Assembly (NCBI RefSeq): GCF_002214805.1
Contig: NZ_CP019914.1
Span: 3,125,640-3,189,639, forward strand
Origin: Brachyspira hampsonii
GTDB lineage: Bacteria > Spirochaetota > Brachyspiria > Brachyspirales > Brachyspiraceae
Direction: 5' to 3'
Length of the DNA stretch: 64,000 nucleotides
Shown: in pieces, positions 45,906 through 54,558 of the stretch
Layout: every line of letters begins with the position of its first letter
How positions within the stretch are numbered: position 1 is the stretch's first letter
Translations under genes and position numbers: made by a program
The notes under the pieces: model-generated
Told to the model about the DNA's origin: nothing
Seen by the model: the letters and a program-made list of their open reading frames with translations, nothing else
Databases searched by the model: none

Positions 45906-46098
45906 CTCCTTTATTTTTATTAAATTTAAAAACTTTTCAATAAAGGAGTGCATAAAATAATAATTTTTTTCAGTGCACTCGCCTGTTTTAATGGTAAATC
46001 CGACTTCGTTAATCTTTTATAGTTTTAAATAAAATTAATAAAAAATTAAACTTTACGGTTGCGTGCCAGCGAAGGATTCTCACCCTCATTCCCATAAA
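45906..46098 (-). promoter_or_regulatory. cobalamin riboswitch 2
   Basis: This leader is nearly identical over about 190 bases to riboswitch 1, with the same GGGAAT, GGGTGAGAATCC, CGCTGGC, CAACCGTAA and GTCGGATTTACC boxes (here GCACGCAACC where copy 1 has GCATGCAACC). The hairpin GAGTGCA/TGCACTC and the CTCCTTTATT element pairing with AATAAAGGAG (45939-45948 with 45906-45915) are conserved. It governs the lipoproteins at 45424 and 44864. Copy 1 and copy 2 differ mainly in AT-rich linkers, as expected after duplication with retained function. Confidence 0.88.
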
Positions 46099-46107
46099 AT
46101 AAAATAT

Positions 46108-46135
46108 ATTATATATGCTTTTTTTATTCTATCAA
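46108..46135 (-). promoter_or_regulatory. promoter of riboswitch unit 2
   Basis: On the minus strand, TTGATA (46135-46130) and TATAAT (46113-46108) have a 16-base spacer. The start is predicted near 46101, only a few bases before the aptamer, leaving a very short 5' strand for the closing helix. Confidence 0.7.
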
Positions 46136-46274
46136 GCTATAATCTTATTTTTTATCAAAATATTATATTTTTTTGTAAAATTATTTTTTAATTATAAAAA
46201 AATAATTTTATGAAACAAGTATATTTTTTGCTGAGATTATGATATTATAATTTTTGTTTGAAAGTAATTATTAA

Positions 46275-46302
46275 TTGACATTATTATTATATATAGTATA
46301 AT
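46275..46302 (+). promoter_or_regulatory. promoter of the TrpX-type ABC operon
   Basis: TTGACA at 46275-46280 and TATAAT at 46297-46302, both perfect, have a 16-base spacer. The predicted start, near 46309, gives a 40-base leader with ATAGGAG before the ATG. It is divergent from riboswitch unit 2. Confidence 0.75.
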
Positions 46303-46350
46303 TACTGTATATAGTTTCTTAGTAATTTTTTATAAAAATAGGAGTCAATC

Positions 46351-47322
46351 ATGAAAAAATATTTATATTCTTTATTTATTATAACATCACTTATATTTAT
46401 TTCATGTTCTTCAGGAGCTTCTAATTCCAATACTGCTGGAGATAAAGTATTTAAAATCGGAATACTTCAGCTGATAGAGCATGATGCATTAGATGATTCT
46501 TACAGAGGCTTTGTTGATGGGCTTAAAGAAGCAGGATATGAGGACGGAAAAAATATCACTATAGATTATCAGAATGCTCAAGGCGAACAGGCTAACTGTG
46601 TTACAATAGGTCAGAAATTTGTTAATGATAAAAGTGATTTAATTCTAGCAATAGCAACACCTGCAGCACAGGCAGTTGCAAATATGACAAAAGATATACC
46701 TATATTAGTTACAGCAGTTACAGATCCAGCTGCTGCAAAACTTGTTGCAGATAATAATGCTCCCGGAGGAAATGTTTCAGGTACTTCTGATTTAACACCT
46801 GTAGAAGCTCAAATAGAATTATTAAATGAGATTACTCCAAATTTAAAAACAGTAGGACTTTTATATTGTTCAAGCGAACAGAACTCAGTATTTCAAATGG
46901 ATATAGCAAAGAAAAAATTAGATTCTATGGGCTTAAAATATATAGATGCTACAGTAACATCTGCTAATGAAATACAGCAGGTTGTTCAAAGTTTAGTTGG
47001 AAAAGTTGAAGCTATTTATACGCCGACTGATAATATGATTGCAGCTGGTATGGCTACAGTTGCTTTAGTTGCTGAACCTGCTAAACTTCCTGTAGTTTGC
47101 GGTGAGGGCGGTATGACTATGCTTGGAGGAACTGCTACTTATGCAATAAGCTATTATGAACTTGGAAAATTGACAGCTGCTCAGGCAGTATCTATATTAA
47201 AAGGAGAAAAAAAGCCTGCTGCTATGCCTATAGAAACTTTAAAAACTTTTGATTTGGTAGTTAATACTAATATGGTTAATAGCATTGGAATAACAATACC
47301 AGAATCATTATATAATAAATAA
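46351..47322 (+). CDS. ABC transporter substrate-binding lipoprotein, TrpX type
   Basis: The protein has 323 residues with a lipoprotein signal (LIFISCSSG). The mature protein begins KIGILQLIEHDALDDSYRGFVDGLKEAGYEDGKNITIDYQNAQG, the signature of the COG2984/TrpX family, and continues LILAIATPAAQAVAN and GVTDPAAAKLV-like blocks. Some relatives bind tryptophan or other aromatic amino acids; the ligand here is not certain. It begins a three-gene operon with permease and ATPase. Confidence 0.9.
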   Translation: MKKYLYSLFIITSLIFISCSSGASNSNTAGDKVFKIGILQLIEHDALDDSYRGFVDGLKEAGYEDGKNITIDYQNAQGEQANCVTIGQKFVNDKSDLILAIATPAAQAVANMTKDIPILVTAVTDPAAAKLVADNNAPGGNVSGTSDLTPVEAQIELLNEITPNLKTVGLLYCSSEQNSVFQMDIAKKKLDSMGLKYIDATVTSANEIQQVVQSLVGKVEAIYTPTDNMIAAGMATVALVAEPAKLPVVCGEGGMTMLGGTATYAISYYELGKLTAAQAVSILKGEKKPAAMPIETLKTFDLVVNTNMVNSIGITIPESLYNK

Positions 47323-47387
47323 TAATTATAATAACTTATAATGAAGTTATTTGTTTAGTTTAATTTAGCAATAAATAAGAGGATAAT

Positions 47388-48293
47388 ATGGAAGGGATTT
47401 TTTTGGCAATAGAAGGTGCAGCATCTCAGGGTATCATTTGGGGAATAATGACTCTAGGTGTTTATATTACATTTAAAGTTTTAGATTTTCCGGATTTGAC
47501 TGTTGATGGAAGTTTTGCTTTAGGCGGTGCGGTAAGTGCGATGCTTATATCAAATGGTATGAATCCTTTTATAACTTTATTTTTTGCTTTTTTGGCTGGT
47601 TCTTTAGCAGGATTTGCAACAGGTTTTTTAAATACAAAACTACAAATTCCCGGAATATTGGCAGGAATTCTTACAATGATTGCATTATATTCTATCAATA
47701 TTAGAGTTATGGGAAACAGACCTAATATACCGCTTTTGGGAATGGATACTTCTTTGACTATAATTCAAAATATGCTTTCACTAAGTAAAGTATTATCAGA
47801 TTTACTTGTAGGATTTATCTTTTCTGTAATAATAGTTCTTTTGATGTATTGGTTTTTTGGTACGGAGATGGGCTGTGCTATCAGGGCAACAGGTAATAAT
47901 GAAAGAATGATTAGGGCATTAGGTGTTGATACTAATGTTATGAAAATAATAGGGCTTATGTTATCAAATGCATTGGTTTCTTTATCCGGTGCTTTGGTTA
48001 CTCAGAGTCAGGGTTATGCTGATGTTGGTATGGGAACGGGTACTATAGTTATAGGACTTGCATCTGTTATAATAGGGGAGGTTGTATTTGGAAATAGATT
48101 TTCATTCTGGTATAAGCTAGCTTCTGTTGTAATGGGGTCTATAATATACAGAATAATAATTGCTATAGTTCTTCAGCTTGGATTAAAAGCTACAGATTTA
48201 AAACTTCTTACTGCGATAATAGTAGCCATTGCTCTTTCAGTGCCTGTACTCAATAGAAAAGTTACAAGAGTAGTAGGCGGAAAAAGAAAATAA
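47388..48293 (+). CDS. ABC transporter permease, TrpY type
   Basis: The protein has 301 residues and eight to nine membrane helices. FKVLDFPDLTVDGSFALGGAV near the N-terminus and LGVDTNVMKIIGLMLSNALVSLSGALVTQSQGYADVGMG are typical of the COG4120 permeases that pair with COG2984 binding proteins. AGAGGA precedes the ATG. It forms the membrane channel of the importer, with the ATPase encoded 15 bases downstream. Confidence 0.9.
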   Translation: MEGIFLAIEGAASQGIIWGIMTLGVYITFKVLDFPDLTVDGSFALGGAVSAMLISNGMNPFITLFFAFLAGSLAGFATGFLNTKLQIPGILAGILTMIALYSINIRVMGNRPNIPLLGMDTSLTIIQNMLSLSKVLSDLLVGFIFSVIIVLLMYWFFGTEMGCAIRATGNNERMIRALGVDTNVMKIIGLMLSNALVSLSGALVTQSQGYADVGMGTGTIVIGLASVIIGEVVFGNRFSFWYKLASVVMGSIIYRIIIAIVLQLGLKATDLKLLTAIIVAIALSVPVLNRKVTRVVGGKRK

Positions 48294-48308
48294 TATTTGG
48301 GGGAGTTT

Positions 48309-49097
48309 ATGTTAGAATTAAAAGAAGTTTATAAAACATTCAATAGAGGTACTATCACAGAAAAAAAAGCCATTAAAGGTGTTAACCTCAAATTAAATGA
48401 CGGTGATTTTGTTACTGTTATAGGAGGAAACGGAGCTGGTAAATCTACTCTCTTAAATTTAATTGCCGGTGTTTATGAAGTTGATTATGGTACTATATCA
48501 GTTGATGGAGTTGATATTACAGATAAGAAAGAATATGCAAGAGCAGGACTTTTTGGAAGAGTATTTCAGGACCCTATGGTTGGTACTGCTTCAAATATGG
48601 GTATAGAAGAAAATCTTGCACTTGCTAAAAGAAAAGGTAAAAGAAGAACTTTGAGATGGGGCATAACTCATGCAGAAAGAGAAGAGTATGTGGAAAAACT
48701 GAAAAGGCTTGATTTAGGACTTGAAACAAGACTTCAGTCAAAAGTAGGACTTTTATCAGGCGGTCAAAGACAGGCTTTGACACTTCTTATGGCAACTCTT
48801 AAAAAACCTAGACTTTTATTATTAGATGAACATACTGCAGCTCTTGACCCTAAAACTGCTAAAAAAGTATTGGAGCTTACTGAAGAGATAATAAGAGAAG
48901 ATAAACTTACGGCGTTTATGGTTACTCATAATATTAAAGATGCAATTCATTACGGTAACAGACTTATAATGATGAATGACGGTAATATTATATATGATGT
49001 TTCAGGCGAAGAGAAAAAATCTTTGGAGATATCTGATTTACTCAAGAAATTTGAAACTGCTGACGGTTCTTTAAGTGATAAACTCTTATTATCTTAA
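48309..49097 (+). CDS. ABC transporter ATP-binding protein, TrpZ type
   Basis: The protein has 262 residues. Walker A is GGNGAGKST, the Q-loop VFQDP, the signature LLSGGQRQAL, Walker B LLLLDEHTAALD and the H-loop VTHN. The start is taken as the ATG at 48309, seven codons of upstream frame being unlikely because GGGGGAG is the ribosome binding site right before it. Completes the importer and is followed by a hairpin terminator. Confidence 0.93.
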   Translation: MLELKEVYKTFNRGTITEKKAIKGVNLKLNDGDFVTVIGGNGAGKSTLLNLIAGVYEVDYGTISVDGVDITDKKEYARAGLFGRVFQDPMVGTASNMGIEENLALAKRKGKRRTLRWGITHAEREEYVEKLKRLDLGLETRLQSKVGLLSGGQRQALTLLMATLKKPRLLLLDEHTAALDPKTAKKVLELTEEIIREDKLTAFMVTHNIKDAIHYGNRLIMMNDGNIIYDVSGEEKKSLEISDLLKKFETADGSLSDKLLLS

Positions 49098-49107
49098 TAT
49101 TACAATA

Positions 49108-49136
49108 GCAGACTATATTATAATAATATAATCTGC
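49108..49136. terminator. terminator between the ABC operon and the MFS gene
   Basis: A hairpin with GCAGA/TCTGC and an A/T-rich inner stem (one C-A mismatch) lies between convergent genes. T-rich sequence follows on the plus strand. Confidence 0.6.
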
Positions 49137-49152
49137 TTATAATTTATTAATT

Positions 49153-50328
49153 TTAAGTTAATGTTATTTTTGATACATTTTTTTCATTGATTAAAAGTCT
49201 TATTATTATAGATATAAATGTTAATATCAAAAATATTATTCCGCATATAGGCAGATTCTTAATTGTTGTATTTGCTATAAATAGTCCTCCTAAAGAAGTT
49301 CCTATGGTTATTCCAAGATTTCCAAAAGATATAAAAAGTCCATTTGAAAATTCAGGAGCTTGAGGAAGTGCTGATGTAATCCAATACTGCTGAATGTTAT
49401 TACCCATTCCATATACTATTCCCCAAATAAATGCCATTACAAACATTAAAGCAAATATACCTCCTAAAAGAAATACTAAAATATATATTAGAATAAATAT
49501 AAATGGATATGCTGTAACAAATTTTATAGCATTTTTAGATAAAAACTTTCCTGCTAAAAAATTTCCTACTATGCTTGATATACCAAATAGAAAAAGTATA
49601 ATGCTTGAATATTTTCCATTGATATTTGATACATCTTTTATATATTGAACAAAATAACTGTATACTGATGACATAGAAGCTGCAATCAAAGCAACAGCGG
49701 CAAGTGATATCCAAGTTATAGGAAGTTTTAATACCGAAAGCTGAGATCCATAAGAAAGTCTTTTGCTTACAGGCATTGAAGGAACTAAGAATATTATTGC
49801 TATAAATGATACTATATTTAAAGCTGCCGCAAACAACATTGATGCTTTATAGGAATAAGTTTCAGCAAAAAAATTTGATGCAGGAGTTCCTATTACTATT
49901 CCAGCAGAAACTCCCATCATTATTATAGATACAACTTTAGGAATATCTCTTTCTTCAGCAGTTTCTGAAGCTACAATAAATGACATAGAACAGTATATAG
50001 GGTGAAAAATAGCAGGTATTATTCTAAACATTAAAAGAACATTAAAACTATTTGTAAATGCTGATACTATATTGCTTATTATAAATACTCCAATTACTAT
50101 TAGCATAGATATTTTTTTATTAATACCAGAAAATAATAAAGGCATTATTATACCAGATATGGCTATTGTAAAGGCAAAAGCACTAACTAAAATTCCTGAT
50201 TTTTCTATAGTTACATTAAAAGTTTCTGCAATGATAGGAAGCACTCCTACTATTCCTATCTCTGTATTTAATATTGCAAATATAGCAAATGCCAATATTA
50301 ATACTAAAATATTATTTTGTTTTTTCAT
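49153..50328 (-). CDS. major facilitator superfamily transporter
   Basis: The protein has 391 residues and twelve membrane helices. The N-terminus (ILAFAIFAILNTEIGIVGVLPIIAETFNVTIEKSGILVSAFAFTIAISG) matches the DHA1-type drug and sugar-efflux exporters (AraJ/YdhP-like). The usual loop 2-3 motif is degenerate (SGINKKISM). Substrate unknown. AGGAG lies eight bases before the ATG. It is monocistronic, with an inverted-repeat element behind its promoter region. Confidence 0.88.
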   Translation of the reverse strand: MKKQNNILVLILAFAIFAILNTEIGIVGVLPIIAETFNVTIEKSGILVSAFAFTIAISGIIMPLLFSGINKKISMLIVIGVFIISNIVSAFTNSFNVLLMFRIIPAIFHPIYCSMSFIVASETAEERDIPKVVSIIMMGVSAGIVIGTPASNFFAETYSYKASMLFAAALNIVSFIAIIFLVPSMPVSKRLSYGSQLSVLKLPITWISLAAVALIAASMSSVYSYFVQYIKDVSNINGKYSSIILFLFGISSIVGNFLAGKFLSKNAIKFVTAYPFIFILIYILVFLLGGIFALMFVMAFIWGIVYGMGNNIQQYWITSALPQAPEFSNGLFISFGNLGITIGTSLGGLFIANTTIKNLPICGIIFLILTFISIIIRLLINEKNVSKITLT

Positions 50329-50484
50329 TATAATAATTCTCCTAATATTATTAATTTTGAGAATTATATCATTGAAGTTAACTCAAGATGCAATATGTAA
50401 ATTAGATTTTTTTTGATATTATACTTTTTAGAAAAAACTCGGCAAGATTATATATAAAATTTCAATAATTTATTAACTATTAAA

Positions 50485-50688
50485 ATAATAGATTTGTTTC
50501 AAAAGTACTTGACAAACAATTTTATGAGTTTATTATTTTATACCAATACCGAAAGGTACCTAACTCGGTAAAAGAACTGAGGGGTGGCACGAATGTGTGC
50601 TTCGCAGCAAAGCCCCAACTATAATTTAAAAATATTAAATAAAAATTTATAAATATTAATAAATTTAGTTTTGAAACAAGTCTATTAT
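50485..50688. repeat. 204-base element bounded by 20-base inverted repeats
   Basis: The ends ATAATAGATTTGTTTCAAAA (50485-50504) and its inverse (50669-50688) match at 19 of 20 positions. Inside are a promoter (TTGACA 50509-50514, TATTAT 50531-50536) and a G/C-rich, structure-prone core (50547-50616). No reading frame of note and no obvious target-site duplication. It could be a MITE-like element carrying a small RNA. Confidence 0.6.
50543..50640 (+). ncRNA. candidate structured small RNA, identity unknown
   Basis: A strong promoter (TTGACA, 16 bases, TATTAT) predicts a transcript starting near 50543. Its first 75 bases are the only G/C-rich stretch in about 500 bases and can fold: TACC-GAAA-GGTA with a GNRA loop at 50547-50558, CAC-GAAT-GTG, and GGGG closing on CCCC around 50581-50614. 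GGGGTGGCAC recalls the T-box GGGTGGNACC, but no stem I, no terminator and no downstream plus-strand gene support that. The 3' end is uncertain. Confidence 0.35.
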
Positions 50689-50778
50689 GTTAGTATAAAA
50701 TTTGAAATTTTATGTTTTTTATATAAACCATACCCAGATATATACAATCTATATAATAGAAGAATATAATGAAAAATA

Positions 50779-50817
50779 AATCAAGCTAACATAATATTAT
50801 AATATGTTAACTTGATT
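50779..50817 (-). terminator. terminator of nrdBA
   Basis: The arms AATCAAGCTAACATA and TATGTTAACTTGATT pair with one mismatch; on the minus strand they are followed by TATTTTTC. The hairpin is 26 bases after the nrdA stop. Confidence 0.65.
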
Positions 50818-50842
50818 ATGTTAATTTGGTTATTTATATGTT

Positions 50843-53161
50843 TTATGTACATGACTCACATACTTCTTCAAGTTCAAAATTAGATTTAGGTGTTTTCATA
50901 TAATAAAGAGTTTTTAAACCTAAATCCATAGCATATTGAATGTCTTCCCAAAGTTCTTTAGCAGATTCTGGTTTTACATAATATAAATTTAATGACTGAG
51001 ACTGATCTATATATCTCTGCCTTACAGCAGCAAGCTCTATTATAGTTTTTGCAGGAATATTCCAGCATCTTTCATAGTACTCTCTATTTTTCTTTATATT
51101 TGGTACTAAGCTAGGAAGAGTTTGTATTCCTTCTTCAATAAAAAATAAATCTACTATAGGCTCTATACTTTCTGTTGCAGATACGCTTTTTCCGGAGGTA
51201 GCAGTAGGGGCTATTGCACCATGGAATGAAAATCTTACTCCGTTATTTTTTATGTTTTCTGCAAGTTTATCCCATTTTTCTTTATCTATGCTTACATCAA
51301 GATTATTATTATTATTATTTAAAAGTGATATATGAAATGGAGTTAATCCGTTTTTCCATTTAGATTCATTGAAAGTTTTATAAGGTCCTCTTTCTCTTGC
51401 CAATATATTAGATGCCTCATATATATGATAATATAGATCATCAAAAACTTTATTTGTAAACTCCAAAGCCTCTTTATCTGTATATTTTATCTTATTTGAA
51501 GCAAGTAAATTAGCATAATTAATAACGCCTATTCCTATAGGTCTATTTTTTTTATTGGCAATTTCTCCTTCTTTAACAGGATAAAACTGAGTATCTATGA
51601 TATTGTCGCATCCTCTCAAAAGAGTATAACAGAATGATTTTTTCTTTTCAGGGGAGAAAGTTACCCAAGACATTAAATTAACAGAAACCAAATTGCATAT
51701 ACCTATCTCACCGCTTTTCTTTCTTTGTACAATTTCATATTCTCCGTCTTCATTAATAATATATTTTTCTTTTATGAGTTTAGAAGGGTAGGAAGGTATT
51801 ACTATTTCCTGACAAAGATTAGAAGCCCCTACAAATCTATTAACCATATTCTGTTCATTAATGTTGTCTACAAATGTTAAATATAAATTTCCTGTTTCCT
51901 GTCTCACTTTTAATATTTGAAATAATAAATCTTTAGCTTTTATTCTTTTTTTTCTTATAGATGATTTACTTTCATAATACATATAAGCAACATCGAATTT
52001 TTTTCCGTATTCTTCGTTTAAAAGAGGAGTTTCTTTAGGATCAAAAAGCGTTACATATCCGTCTTTATTAACTCTTTCTCTAAATATATTGCTTATCCTG
52101 ATAGAGTAAACTAATTTCCTTGCTCTAGTATCCTCAGTACCGCCGGCATCTTTAAGCATAATTAAATCAAGTACATCTAAATGCCACCAAGGAAAAGTAA
52201 CAACGCATGCTCCTTTTCTTACTCCGCCTTGATTAAATGATGATATAGTCTGCTCAACTCTCTTTATAAAAGGTATAGGTCCGTCAGAACGGCCTCTATT
52301 AGTTTGTATTGTAGAACCAGATGCCCTTATATATGAAGCATCATAAGCTATACCGCCTGAAAATTTTGAGTATAATGCCATATTTCCGTCTGTCTGATTC
52401 AAACTCCAAGTATCATCATCAGGAGTATTTAATATGCAGCTTGCTAACTGAGCTTTTACTGTCATACTATTTGCTATCCTAGGAGTTGCAAATGTAATTT
52501 CATGTTTTGAAAGCATGTCATAAGTTCTTTTTATATATTTAAGTCTTTCAGTTTTACTTATTTCTAATTTATCTTTATTTTCGCCTTTATAATAATCATT
52601 ATAAAATGAAAACATAGCAGCTGCCATATATGTTATTTGAGGAAGCTCTAGTTTTTTGTTTCCTATGTTTTTACAGTATTTTTTATAGAATATGGCTAAT
52701 CCTTTGTATGTAAAAAGTAAATCCCTGTTAGGATCTATCATGGAATTTATTTTATCCAATTCTTTATCTGTAAAAAGTTTTATTATATCCTTATCGTATA
52801 TTTTATATTTTATACCTTTTTTTAAGAAATTTTTTATATGAGGATATGAACCTATTTTTTTTAGTCCGCAGGTTTCTTTATATATTTTCATTAAATAAAG
52901 TTTTTCTGCTATTGTATCATACATAGGATATAATGGACTTATCATATTAACGGCAGTATTTATAAGCTCATCATATAATACTTCTATTTTCATTTTGTCA
53001 TTGATTTTAATATTGAGTCCTTCTAATAGCTTATTAGTAAAAGCCTCTTTACCTTCGGTAGCCCAATCTATAACTTTTCTTAATTTTTCCTCATTAAAAG
53101 GCTCTTCTCTGCCGTCTCTTTTAATGATTATATGTTTTTTATCTTTTGTAAGTTCTATCAT
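50843..53161 (-). CDS. nrdA: class I ribonucleotide reductase, large subunit
   Basis: The protein has 772 residues. An N-terminal ATP-cone (KRDGREEPFNEEKLRKVIDWA) implies allosteric activity control. The catalytic features are present: ASCILNTPDDD (active-site Cys), ASNLCQEIVIPS (Asn, thiyl Cys, Glu), GEIGICNLVSVNL (second redox Cys), SLNLYYVKP (the tyrosine pair of the radical path) and the C-terminal pair CESC that is reduced by thioredoxin or glutaredoxin. It converts ribonucleoside diphosphates to deoxyribonucleotides with NrdB. A short Asn run (LLNNNNNNLD, AAT-rich) occurs near residue 620. It follows nrdB by 45 bases. Confidence 0.95.
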   Translation of the reverse strand: MIELTKDKKHIIIKRDGREEPFNEEKLRKVIDWATEGKEAFTNKLLEGLNIKINDKMKIEVLYDELINTAVNMISPLYPMYDTIAEKLYLMKIYKETCGLKKIGSYPHIKNFLKKGIKYKIYDKDIIKLFTDKELDKINSMIDPNRDLLFTYKGLAIFYKKYCKNIGNKKLELPQITYMAAAMFSFYNDYYKGENKDKLEISKTERLKYIKRTYDMLSKHEITFATPRIANSMTVKAQLASCILNTPDDDTWSLNQTDGNMALYSKFSGGIAYDASYIRASGSTIQTNRGRSDGPIPFIKRVEQTISSFNQGGVRKGACVVTFPWWHLDVLDLIMLKDAGGTEDTRARKLVYSIRISNIFRERVNKDGYVTLFDPKETPLLNEEYGKKFDVAYMYYESKSSIRKKRIKAKDLLFQILKVRQETGNLYLTFVDNINEQNMVNRFVGASNLCQEIVIPSYPSKLIKEKYIINEDGEYEIVQRKKSGEIGICNLVSVNLMSWVTFSPEKKKSFCYTLLRGCDNIIDTQFYPVKEGEIANKKNRPIGIGVINYANLLASNKIKYTDKEALEFTNKVFDDLYYHIYEASNILARERGPYKTFNESKWKNGLTPFHISLLNNNNNNLDVSIDKEKWDKLAENIKNNGVRFSFHGAIAPTATSGKSVSATESIEPIVDLFFIEEGIQTLPSLVPNIKKNREYYERCWNIPAKTIIELAAVRQRYIDQSQSLNLYYVKPESAKELWEDIQYAMDLGLKTLYYMKTPKSNFELEEVCESCT

Positions 53162-53206
53162 AATTTTGCCCTGATAATTATTGTTTATTTTTTAATTAAG
53201 TATAAA

Positions 53207-54280
53207 TTATAAATCGTTTTTTAATGCACCTTTTTGATAAGATGTATTAGTTGTTTCCTGTAATGCTGCATTTTGTTTATTTATATCTCTATAGCTATTA
53301 AACCAATCTATGATATCTGATTTTTTTTCAGATAGATATTCAGTTTCTACTCCTAAATCTCTCAATCTTACGCCTGCCCAATATTTAATAAAATGCTCGC
53401 TTATAGATGAGTTAATTCCTGATACTTCATGTCCGTCAAAAAGATATTTAGCCCATTTTATTTCTTCATTAACAGTAAATTCTGTCATTGCTTTAGCCGT
53501 ATCATTAAACCAGCCGCTTTTAAATAAATGCATGAAGCCTTGATCATTTTCCTTTCTAAGTATATTCATTAAATTTTTGCCTGTAGGTACATGAACATTA
53601 AGCTCATCATGTGCTATAAGTTTAATAGTTTTTGTAAATCCTGCTATGGCATTGTCATAACTATTATTTATTGTGAAAGTTACAAGAAAAGAGAATGGGA
53701 ATTTTATACCTTCAAGTAAATATATTCCTATTAGCAGTTTTAATATAGATTGTTTTTTTTCATCTAATGAAGCATTAGAGTTTTCTAAATTACATAATTC
53801 ATCGACTTTTCCGAATAATTCAACTTCTTTTTCCATTCTGTGCTTTACAAAATCATCATTATATACTAAATCCAATGTTTCGCTTGCCTGATGACCGAAT
53901 ACTTCAGAAAGTCCGTAGGAATAACTTTCAGCATGTATATTTTCTTCTATGGCTATTCTTGCATAAAGTATAGACCATATTGAACTTGTTACTATTCTAT
54001 TTAATATAGATGAAAATCCTGATGTAACTCCGCTGTCCATTAGTGTTTGATATGCTATATTTAGTTTGAAAGCCCTCTGTGCATCTTCAGGAAGTGAAGA
54101 GAATCTAGTTTTATCAGATTTATAGTCAACTTCTTTAGAAAACCAAGTATTTCCTTCGCTTGCTTCCTTTAATTTTTTGGCTATTTCATGGCTTACGGAA
54201 TCAATCCTTATATAATGCCCAAAATCTCCAAAAAATATTTTTTCATTTTCCGGTTTTTTATCTATATCTATTACCTTCAT
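53207..54280 (-). CDS. nrdB: class I ribonucleotide reductase, small subunit
   Basis: The protein has 357 residues. Metal ligands and radical tyrosine can be read: Asp in YQTLMDSG, Glu and His in EENIHAESY with the Tyr at the radical position, Glu in LLEGIKF, and Glu/His in AHDELNVH. So it should be an Fe/Fe or Mn/Fe tyrosyl-radical subunit, not a metal-independent variant. AGAGGA precedes the ATG. First gene of nrdBA. I found no clear NrdR box pair in the 278-base upstream region. Confidence 0.95.
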   Translation of the reverse strand: MKVIDIDKKPENEKIFFGDFGHYIRIDSVSHEIAKKLKEASEGNTWFSKEVDYKSDKTRFSSLPEDAQRAFKLNIAYQTLMDSGVTSGFSSILNRIVTSSIWSILYARIAIEENIHAESYSYGLSEVFGHQASETLDLVYNDDFVKHRMEKEVELFGKVDELCNLENSNASLDEKKQSILKLLIGIYLLEGIKFPFSFLVTFTINNSYDNAIAGFTKTIKLIAHDELNVHVPTGKNLMNILRKENDQGFMHLFKSGWFNDTAKAMTEFTVNEEIKWAKYLFDGHEVSGINSSISEHFIKYWAGVRLRDLGVETEYLSEKKSDIIDWFNSYRDINKQNAALQETTNTSYQKGALKNDL

Positions 54281-54489
54281 AATTTCCTCTTAACTTTTTA
54301 AGCATATTGGAATTTAATTAGTTATTCTAATTTTCTTTTTTATATTTGTCAAGGATATATTTTATTTATTTTTATATATTTATTATACATATACTACTAA
54401 TAAAAAATATTTTATTAACAGTAATATATATTATATTATTCATAATAATATAAAAATATTTTTAATCAAATTTTATAGATATTATTTTA

Positions 54490-54518
54490 TTGACTTTTAT
54501 TGTTTATACTATTATTAT
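54490..54518 (+). promoter_or_regulatory. promoter of the large substrate-binding lipoprotein
   Basis: TTGACT at 54490-54495 and TATTAT at 54513-54518 are separated by 17 bases; the predicted leader is about 34 bases and contains AAGGA before the ATG. Confidence 0.55.
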
Positions 54519-54558
54519 ATATTATGTTAATTTCTATATGATAAAATAAGGATAAATT

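Noticed and set aside
46275..49097. The TrpX-type ABC importer as part of the B12 system
   Set aside because: It is divergent, has its own promoter without an aptamer, and its binding protein matches the TrpX family, not BtuF.
50543..50616. SRP (4.5S) RNA
   Set aside because: The conserved GGAAGGAAGCAGCC-type apical loop is not present in either strand; CGGTAAAAGAACTG is too different.
50571..50620. T-box riboswitch from the GGGGTGGCAC motif
   Set aside because: There is no stem I or specifier loop, no terminator/antiterminator pair, and no plus-strand gene for about 3.9 kb downstream. Kept only as an unnamed RNA candidate.
54281..54489. NrdR boxes upstream of nrdB
   Set aside because: The region is almost pure A/T and no convincing pair with the usual spacing can be picked out from background.
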